From Acidobacteriaceae bacterium (GTDB taxonomy: Bacteria; Acidobacteriota; Terriglobia; Terriglobales; Acidobacteriaceae), in the NCBI GenBank assembly GCA_027311125.1, contig DAICZO010000427.1, forward strand, positions 1 to 6,239: 6,239 bases of DNA, written 5' to 3'. Below the pieces are notes generated by a model. It worked only from the letters and a program-made list of their open reading frames with translations. It made no database searches and had not been told where the DNA came from. The translations under genes were made by a program, and so were the position numbers. How positions within the stretch are numbered: the first letter of the stretch is position 1; every line of letters starts with the position of its first letter. Shown in pieces: positions 1 through 4,673 of this stretch.

Positions 1-171
1 CTCCGGCTCTGCAGTACCCGCGGCATGTGGCGGATAAATCTTCTCCACCACCGACTTCGCCGCCGTCGCCACCAGCCCGCCAATCAGTCCCGCCAGCATC
101 CCCTTCACCAGCGACTTCGTCATCTCGCCTCCACCCTCCACCCCATACTCTGCACCCTTCATCTCGTCCAT
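1..171 (-). CDS. Small membrane protein, N-terminal part only (runs off left edge)
   Basis: This is the 5' end of a minus-strand gene that leaves the window at position 1. Two in-frame ATG starts are possible. The one at 171 has GGAGG 8 nt upstream, a good ribosome binding site, and gives a hydrophilic 16-residue leader. The one at 123 has GGAGG only 4 nt upstream and gives a protein beginning MTKSLVKGMLAGLIGG. From the second Met, the visible residues form a hydrophobic, Gly/Ala-rich helix (LVKGMLAGLIGGLVATAAK) followed by KSVVEKIYPP, so an inner-membrane protein is likely. The pattern of a glycine-rich helix followed by a Pro-Pro turn recalls YagU/DUF1440-type membrane proteins, but too little is visible to assign a family. 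It lies downstream of the permease gene on the same strand with an 89-137 nt gap, so it may belong to the same transcript or have its own promoter. That it is a real gene is fairly likely; its function is unknown. Confidence 0.55.
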   Translation of the reverse strand, partial: MDEMKGAEYGVEGGGEMTKSLVKGMLAGLIGGLVATAAKSVVEKIYPPHAAGTAEPE

Positions 172-260
172 CCGTAACTCCTCCCGTTCTTTGCTTCTCG
201 TTCCCGGTTCCTTGTTTCTAAGATGCTTCCGCTAGCTTCCGGGGTGTCAACCATCCCGCC

Positions 261-1766
261 CTACCCCACATAAGCCGACGGGTCCGTACTATCCGTCCCC
301 GCATCCATCTTTGCCATACGAAACACCACCGTCAGCACCACCGATACAACCAGATTCAGCACCAGCGCCGGCACCGCAGCATACATCGGATACACCCCCC
401 CAAACACATGCAGCGGATACACCGAGCTCTTCAACCCCATTGCCCACGCCATTCCAGTGCCACTCGCCATCCCCGCAGCCCATCCCGCCAGCAGCGCCCA
501 CGGGTTCAGCCAACGCGTAAACACTCCCACCACCACCGCCGGAAACAACTGCGCAATCCAAATCCCCCCCAGCAACTGCATCTCGATCGCATACGGTGCC
601 GGCAGCCGCAGCACAAACAGCAGTGCCCCAAACTTCACCACCAGGCTCACCACCTTCGCCATCCCCGACTCCTCCGCAGGCAGCATCTTCCGACGCATAA
701 ACTCTCCATACAGATTGCGCGTAAACAGGTTCGATGCTGCAATCGACATGATTGCCGCCGGTACCAGCGCTCCCACCGCCACCGCCGCCAGACAGAACCC
801 CGCAAACCACTCCGGAAACATCTTCAAAAACAGCAGCGGCACCGCCGAACTCGTATCCTTCGTCACCACGCCCGCAGCCAGCGCAACGTACCCCAGCAGC
901 GCAATCAGCCCCAGCAAAAAGCTATATGCGGGCAGCAGTGCTGCGTTCCTTCGCACCACCTTCGCACTCTGCGCGCTCAGCACTGCGGTCGCCGTATGCG
1001 GATACAGCATCAATGCCACTGCGCTCCCCAGCGCCAGCGTCGAATACCCTAGAAACTGTCCCTGCCGCAGATAGATCGTCGCCGCTGGCGAGTGCGCCCC
1101 CAGCGCTTGATTCGCCACCGCAAACACATGCGCATAGCCCCCCAGCTTCCATGGCAGAATAATCAGCGCCGCCAGCACCATCACATACAGCATCACATCT
1201 TTCACGATCGCTATCACCGCCGGCGCCCGCAGCCCACTCGAATACGTGTACGCCGCCAGAATCACAAACGCCGCCGCCAGCGGCCACTCCCCATGCACGC
1301 CCAGCGCGCCGATCACCACCCGCATCCCCACCAGTTGCAGCGCAATATACGGCATCAGCGCCAGCACGCCCGTCAGCGCAATCGCCACCGTCAGCCACCG
1401 GTTCCCATACCGCCCGCTCACAAAGTCGGCAAACGTTATGTAACCATGACGGTGACATACTGTCCACAGTCGAGGTAGCACCAGCATCATGTACGGATAA
1501 GCAATAATCGCGTACGGCACCGCAAAAAAGCCCATCGCTCCGGCACCATACAGCGCCGCTGGAACCGCAATCACCGTGTACGCCGTGTACAGGTCGCCGC
1601 CAATCAGAAACCACGTCACCCAGGTCCCAAAGCTGCGCCCGGCCAGCCCCCACTCCTCCAGCGAAGCCATCCCCGCCGCTGGCCTCCGCCACCGCGCCGC
1701 CCAGAATCCCGCCAGTGTCACCAGCGCAAAGAAAAAGCAGAAGACTACAAGTGCCGTTGTATGCAA
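261..1766 (-). CDS. MctP-like sodium:solute symporter family permease
   Basis: A 501-residue polytopic inner-membrane permease of the SSS (sodium:solute symporter, LeuT-fold) family with about 13 hydrophobic segments. The closest family I recognise is the MctP-type monocarboxylate permease, which takes up lactate, pyruvate and similar acids in rhizobia. The resemblance rests on the segments WGLAGRSFGTW (39-49), GGDLYTAYTVIAVP (56-69), HGYITFADFVSGRYG (107-121), ALMPYIALQLVGM (136-148), YTYSSGLRAPA (173-183) and the late signature ALVPAAIMSIAASNLFTRN (333-351). The length is usual for the family. The start codon is TTG (1764-1766). No ATG or GTG lies upstream in frame before a stop, and a later start would cut the first membrane helix; the ribosome binding site is weak (GAGCGG). 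Related permeases are often preceded by a small DUF3311 membrane protein, but here the 71-nt gap to the upstream lipoprotein gene leaves no room for one. The cytoplasmic C-terminal tail is short and Asp/Thr/Ser-rich. The family is confident; the substrate, probably a short carboxylate, is inferred. Confidence 0.9.
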   Translation of the reverse strand: MHTTALVVFCFFFALVTLAGFWAARWRRPAAGMASLEEWGLAGRSFGTWVTWFLIGGDLYTAYTVIAVPAALYGAGAMGFFAVPYAIIAYPYMMLVLPRLWTVCHRHGYITFADFVSGRYGNRWLTVAIALTGVLALMPYIALQLVGMRVVIGALGVHGEWPLAAAFVILAAYTYSSGLRAPAVIAIVKDVMLYVMVLAALIILPWKLGGYAHVFAVANQALGAHSPAATIYLRQGQFLGYSTLALGSAVALMLYPHTATAVLSAQSAKVVRRNAALLPAYSFLLGLIALLGYVALAAGVVTKDTSSAVPLLFLKMFPEWFAGFCLAAVAVGALVPAAIMSIAASNLFTRNLYGEFMRRKMLPAEESGMAKVVSLVVKFGALLFVLRLPAPYAIEMQLLGGIWIAQLFPAVVVGVFTRWLNPWALLAGWAAGMASGTGMAWAMGLKSSVYPLHVFGGVYPMYAAVPALVLNLVVSVVLTVVFRMAKMDAGTDSTDPSAYVG

Positions 1767-1837
1767 GGTCGTTGTCCGCTCAGCAAGCCAAAGTATGTTG
1801 CAACAGGATTCCTGAATACTAGCGCAACCTCACCGGC

Positions 1838-2440
1838 TTACTTCGCCCCAGCTGCGCCTTCATTCCACTCATACACCACCACGCCAACATCGCTCAGCGT
1901 CTTCATCACGGCCTCCATGCTGCGGCGCACCTGCGGCCGGGCACTCGCTGGAATCTCATGAGCCTCCTCCACCGCAATCACCCGGCCATACGGCCACGCC
2001 GTCGCCGGAATCGCGTTCAACGCTGCGGTCAACTCGCTCAACCGCACATTCAGGTCCTGCCGCCGCGCTCCCATCGGCCGTAGCATCCCACCTTCACCCA
2101 GCCCACTGGTATTGGCATCGGCCATCAGCACATGCAGCGTCACCATACCGTCCTGCACCGTCAGGTAAGGGTTCTCCCACGACGACAAACTCCGCACCGC
2201 CATGTACCGAATCTTCGATGGCGGAGGAATCAACTCCAACTGCTGCCGAGTCTCCTCCAGCGCCTGCTGCTGCGCCGCCGCATTGCTCCCCGACTGCATC
2301 GCCGCAGGAGCAGTACTGCGCGTGCAGCCGCTCAACCCTCCCACCAGCACCAACGCAACGCAAAGGGAAGGGAACAAACTCCGGCTCAAGCGAACTTCAC
2401 CAAGATCATGTGTCAACTGTGTCATACCCTCCTTCAGCAT
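1838..2440 (-). CDS. Small lipoprotein of unknown function, weakly ExbD-like fold pattern
   Basis: A 200-residue protein with a type II signal peptide: Arg-containing n-region (VRLSRS), hydrophobic core (LCVALVLVGG) and lipobox LSGC with lipidation expected at Cys39. The start at 2440 has GAGG 6 nt upstream and lies 8 nt after the stop of the enoyl-CoA hydratase gene. An ATG at 2425 follows a stronger AAGGAGG, but only 2 nt away, so I prefer 2440. The frame is open further upstream to 2605, but that part overlaps the hydratase gene and is shadow. After a low-complexity Ala/Gln linker (53-67), the mature part alternates predicted strands and helices: strands near 90-106 (NPYLTVQDGMVTLHVL), a helix near 126-144, a strand near 152-158, a helix near 168-184, and a final strand VVVYEW (187-192). 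This order recalls the periplasmic domain of ExbD/TolR, though a lipid anchor replaces the usual membrane helix. I do not recognise a named family. It is probably co-transcribed with the hydratase gene. Confidence 0.75.
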   Translation of the reverse strand: MLKEGMTQLTHDLGEVRLSRSLFPSLCVALVLVGGLSGCTRSTAPAAMQSGSNAAAQQQALEETRQQLELIPPPSKIRYMAVRSLSSWENPYLTVQDGMVTLHVLMADANTSGLGEGGMLRPMGARRQDLNVRLSELTAALNAIPATAWPYGRVIAVEEAHEIPASARPQVRRSMEAVMKTLSDVGVVVYEWNEGAAGAK

Positions 2441-2448
2441 ACCAATCC

Positions 2449-3231
2449 TCACCGGCCCGCCCAAACCGCCGCTCGCTTCTCCAGAAACGCCCGCGTCCCT
2501 TCCGCCTTGTCCTCGCTCCCGCACAACCGTCCAAAGATCTCCGCCTCCACCCCCAGCGCCTCCTCTAATCCCACTTCGCTCCCACGCCGTACCGCCTCCA
2601 GGCATCCTGCCACCGCCAGTGGAGCCATCGCCACCATCGTCCGTGCCATCTCCATCCCCCGCGCCATCAGCCGCTCCGCCGCTACCACCTCATCTACCAG
2701 CCCAATCCGCAGCGCCTCCTCCGCGCCAATCATCTCTCCCGTCAGCAGCAGCTTCAGTGCCGCAGGTTGCCCCACCAGCCGTGGCAGTCGCTGTGTCCCG
2801 CCATATCCCGGCACCAGTCCCAGCTTCACCTCCGGCTGCCCCAGCCTCGCCGTAACGCTCGCAATCCGCAGCGTACACGCCATCGCCAACTCGCAACCGC
2901 CGCCCAGGGCAAATCCGTTCACGCACGCGATCACTGGCTTCCCGCAGGTCTCTATCAACCGCAAAACCCCTTGCCCCCGCCGCGCCTTGGCCTCGCCGGA
3001 GACCACATCCGTCGCTGCAATCTCGTTGATATCCGCGCCCGCGGCAAACGCCTTCTCCCCAGCTCCAGTCAGCAGAATCACCCGCACCGCGGCATCCGCG
3101 GCCAACTCGGTAAACACCGCCTCCAACTCGTCGAACACCTGACTATTCAGAGCATGCAGCACTTTCGGCCGGTTCAGCGTCACCGTCGCTACTGCCTCAT
3201 TCACCTCGCACAACAACGTCTCGTAAGTCAT
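2449..3231 (-). CDS. Enoyl-CoA hydratase/isomerase (crotonase family)
   Basis: A 260-residue cytoplasmic enzyme, the normal length for enoyl-CoA hydratases, which add water across 2-trans-enoyl-CoA in fatty-acid or aromatic-acid beta-oxidation. N-terminal VTLNRPKVLHALN (17-29) is the standard crotonase opening. The oxyanion-hole segments are AFAAGADI (61-68) and VNGFALGGGCELA (104-116). Both glutamates used for water addition are present: Glu114 in GGCELA and Glu134 in GQPEVKLGL, 20 residues apart as in the rat mitochondrial enzyme (Glu144/Glu164). GYGGTQRLPRLVG (142-154) and the C-terminal EGTRAFLEKRAAVW (244-257) are also typical. The ATG at 3231 is chosen because GGGAGG lies about 6 nt upstream and the protein then begins like its relatives; an in-frame ATG at 3252 lacks a comparable site. 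The gene is transcribed away from ribH. Retention of both glutamates favours hydratase activity over isomerase-only relatives. Acyl-chain preference cannot be read from sequence. Confidence 0.94.
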   Translation of the reverse strand: MTYETLLCEVNEAVATVTLNRPKVLHALNSQVFDELEAVFTELAADAAVRVILLTGAGEKAFAAGADINEIAATDVVSGEAKARRGQGVLRLIETCGKPVIACVNGFALGGGCELAMACTLRIASVTARLGQPEVKLGLVPGYGGTQRLPRLVGQPAALKLLLTGEMIGAEEALRIGLVDEVVAAERLMARGMEMARTMVAMAPLAVAGCLEAVRRGSEVGLEEALGVEAEIFGRLCGSEDKAEGTRAFLEKRAAVWAGR

Positions 3232-3297
3232 CCCAGCCTCCCGCCCTCTCATGCAACTCCAGACGATACAATCGAAGATGAAGCTACACGGAAAACT
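3232..3297. promoter_or_regulatory. Divergent intergenic region between hydratase gene and ribH
   Basis: These 66 bases separate two divergently transcribed genes and must hold, or lie close to, the start of the ribH-nusB transcript. On the plus strand TACAAT (3267-3272) is a good match to a bacterial -10 box, but no convincing -35 box is visible 16-18 nt upstream. If it is used, the ribH leader would be only about 20 nt, too short for an FMN riboswitch; no such riboswitch is present. Toward the hydratase gene I see only the ribosome binding site GGGAGG near the ATG and no clear promoter. Confidence 0.35.
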
Positions 3298-4179
3298 ATG
3301 ATTAAGGGAATCACCTTCGTTCACGCCATCCCCTCCGCCAGCGACTTCGATCAACTCGCTGGACTGTTCAGCGCCCTTGGCTTCGAGCCCGGCAAGGGCT
3401 GGCAAGACGCCACCGGTCGCGGCGCAGCCTTTCTCGCACCCATCGGCAATCTCGAAATCGTCACCGGACTTCCCCCTGCCGTCCCGCCGCTACTCATCGA
3501 AACCACCCAACTGGATCACATCCACGCTGCCATCCATCAGTGGATGCTCCTCAGCTATCGTTCCGAAGAGATCGCCGCCCGCCTCACCGCGCCCGAACTC
3601 ACCCACTGGAACTCCCGTCTCTTCACCGTCAAACTCGGCGAAGACCTCACGTTAGGCTTCTGGCAGTCGGAAAACCCGCTCCACAACCAGCCCATCGCCA
3701 TCGAGGGCGATCTCTCGGCTGCTGGTATGTCGTTTGCCGTCATCACCACCCGCTGGAACACCGTCATCACCGATCGCCTCCTCCAGGGCTCGCTCGACGC
3801 GCTCCACCGCAGCGGAGCCAGCAAGCAAGACATCCAGATCATCCGCGTCCCCGGCGCCTGGGAGATTCCCTCCGCCGCCCGCGCCATCGCAGAATCCGGC
3901 AAGGTCGACGCCATCATCACCCTCGGCTGCCTCCTCCGTGGAGAGACCGCCCACTACGAAGCCATCTACAACGAGGTCGCCCGCGGTATCGGCCAGTCTC
4001 AGCAGGAGACTGGTGTGCCCCACGCCTTCGGTGTTCTCACCTGCGAAACCCTCGAACAGGCACTCGACCGCGCCGGCCTCAAAGCAGGCAACAAAGGCTT
4101 CGAAGCCGCCATCGCTGCCATCGAAATGGTATCCATCCACCGCAAATTAGCCCCAAAAGAAAGCCAGCAGGACAAATAA
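3298..4179 (+). CDS. ribH: 6,7-dimethyl-8-ribityllumazine synthase with N-terminal VOC-like domain
   Basis: A 293-residue protein of two parts. Residues about 132-286 are a complete lumazine synthase, which condenses 5-amino-6-ribitylaminouracil with 3,4-dihydroxy-2-butanone 4-phosphate in the penultimate step of riboflavin synthesis. It keeps the first strand (IEGDLSAAG, 135-143), Trp153 at the aromatic position stacking on the pyrimidine ring, VPGAWEIP (184-191), GCLLRGETAHYE (210-221) with the phosphate-binding GET and catalytic-type His219, AFGVLT (243-248), Arg258 and GNKG (264-267). Residues 1-130 are additional, since ordinary RibH is about 155 residues. They resemble a VOC module: strand ITFVHAIP, helix DFDQLAGLFSALGF, strands near 40-56, then a second half ending SRLFTVKLGEDLTLGFWQ (106-123). 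No obvious metal-binding His/Glu set is seen. The ATG at 3298 is the only plausible start in this frame; no ATG, GTG or TTG lies between the divergent gene start and it. The ribosome binding site is weak (GGAA). The gene overlaps nusB by one base. RibH assignment is near certain; the VOC assignment is by pattern only. Confidence 0.95.
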   Translation: MIKGITFVHAIPSASDFDQLAGLFSALGFEPGKGWQDATGRGAAFLAPIGNLEIVTGLPPAVPPLLIETTQLDHIHAAIHQWMLLSYRSEEIAARLTAPELTHWNSRLFTVKLGEDLTLGFWQSENPLHNQPIAIEGDLSAAGMSFAVITTRWNTVITDRLLQGSLDALHRSGASKQDIQIIRVPGAWEIPSAARAIAESGKVDAIITLGCLLRGETAHYEAIYNEVARGIGQSQQETGVPHAFGVLTCETLEQALDRAGLKAGNKGFEAAIAAIEMVSIHRKLAPKESQQDK

Positions 4180-4604
4180 TGGGTACACGCCGCAAATCAC
4201 GAGAACTCACCATGCAGATGCTCTTCCAGGGAGATCTCGGCAAACAGTCACCCGAACAGGTCAGCAAACTCTTCTGGCCCTCCCGCGACGATGTCGACGC
4301 CGAGACCCGAGGCTTTGCCGAGGACCTCTTCCGCATCGCCACCACCCGCAGCGTAGAGATCGACGCCATCATCGAGCAGCACTCCCAGAACTGGCGCATC
4401 GTGCGCATGCCGGTCGTCGATCGCAACCTCCTCCGCACCGCTATCGCAGAAATGCTCGGCTACCCGAAAACGCCCGGCCCCATCATCATCAACGAGTCGC
4501 TCGAGGTCGCTCGTCGCTACGCCGCTCCCGAGTCCATCCACTTCCTCAATGGTGTCCTCGATGCCATCGCTCGCGAGCTACTCAAAAAACGTCTCGCCCT
4601 CTAG
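4179..4604 (+). CDS. nusB: Transcription antitermination factor NusB
   Basis: A 141-residue protein of the usual NusB length. With NusE (ribosomal protein S10), NusB binds boxA RNA and helps RNA polymerase read through rRNA operons. The N-terminus GTRRKSRELTMQMLFQGD (2-19) is the typical Arg-rich boxA-binding start and first helix. The second half carries NWRIVRMPVVDRNLLRTA (71-88), IIINESLEVARRYAAPES (102-119) and FLNGVLDAIAREL (122-134), the conserved all-helical core. The start ATG shares its A with the ribH stop codon (TAATG), and an AGGA lies about 8 nt upstream inside ribH, so translation is probably coupled. The ribH-nusB pairing is widespread in bacteria and supports both assignments. 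The gene is followed 26 nt later by a terminator hairpin, so it is the last gene of this transcript. Confidence 0.97.
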   Translation: MGTRRKSRELTMQMLFQGDLGKQSPEQVSKLFWPSRDDVDAETRGFAEDLFRIATTRSVEIDAIIEQHSQNWRIVRMPVVDRNLLRTAIAEMLGYPKTPGPIIINESLEVARRYAAPESIHFLNGVLDAIARELLKKRLAL

Positions 4605-4630
4605 CCTCCTCCGCACCGATCCACAAACAC

Positions 4631-4658
4631 AAAGGCCCTCTCCGCAGAGAGGGCCTTT
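4631..4658. terminator. Strong hairpin, probable bidirectional Rho-independent terminator
   Basis: The arms AAAGGCCCTCTC and GAGAGGGCCTTT are perfectly complementary (12 bp) around the tetraloop CGCA. The stem ends in TTT on the plus strand, and on the minus strand the transcript continues TTTGTGTTTGTG, so each direction has a short U-rich tail. It sits 26 nt after the nusB stop and 15 nt after the stop of the convergent beta-propeller gene, exactly where a shared terminator is expected. The plus-strand tail (TTTATTACG) is weaker than ideal. Confidence 0.88.
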
Positions 4659-4673
4659 ATTACGCCACCAGCG

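Noticed and set aside
217..250. Perfect TTGACA on the minus strand (250-245) as a promoter for the left-edge gene
   Set aside because: No acceptable -10 box lies 16-18 nt downstream; AGCATC and GCATCT are poor matches, so the hexamer alone is not enough.
408..1074. Long plus-strand frames opposite the permease gene
   Set aside because: Their translations are Arg/His/Gln- or Pro/Ser/Ala-rich low-complexity sequence produced by the C-rich strand opposite a real membrane-protein gene; they have no family features.
1804..1814. Short palindrome CAGGA-T-TCCTG upstream of the permease start
   Set aside because: With 5-bp arms around a single base it is too short to call an operator or terminator, and no second copy is seen.
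2441..2605. Upstream extension of the lipoprotein frame
   Set aside because: It overlaps the 3' end of the hydratase gene on the same strand and is Gly-rich. A signal peptide and lipobox begin properly from 2440 or 2425.
2767..3297. Upstream extension of the ribH frame into the hydratase gene
   Set aside because: The frame is open, but it lies antisense to a well-supported enoyl-CoA hydratase and the sequence is Gln/Pro/Arg-rich shadow. The ATG at 3298 begins recognisable domain sequence.
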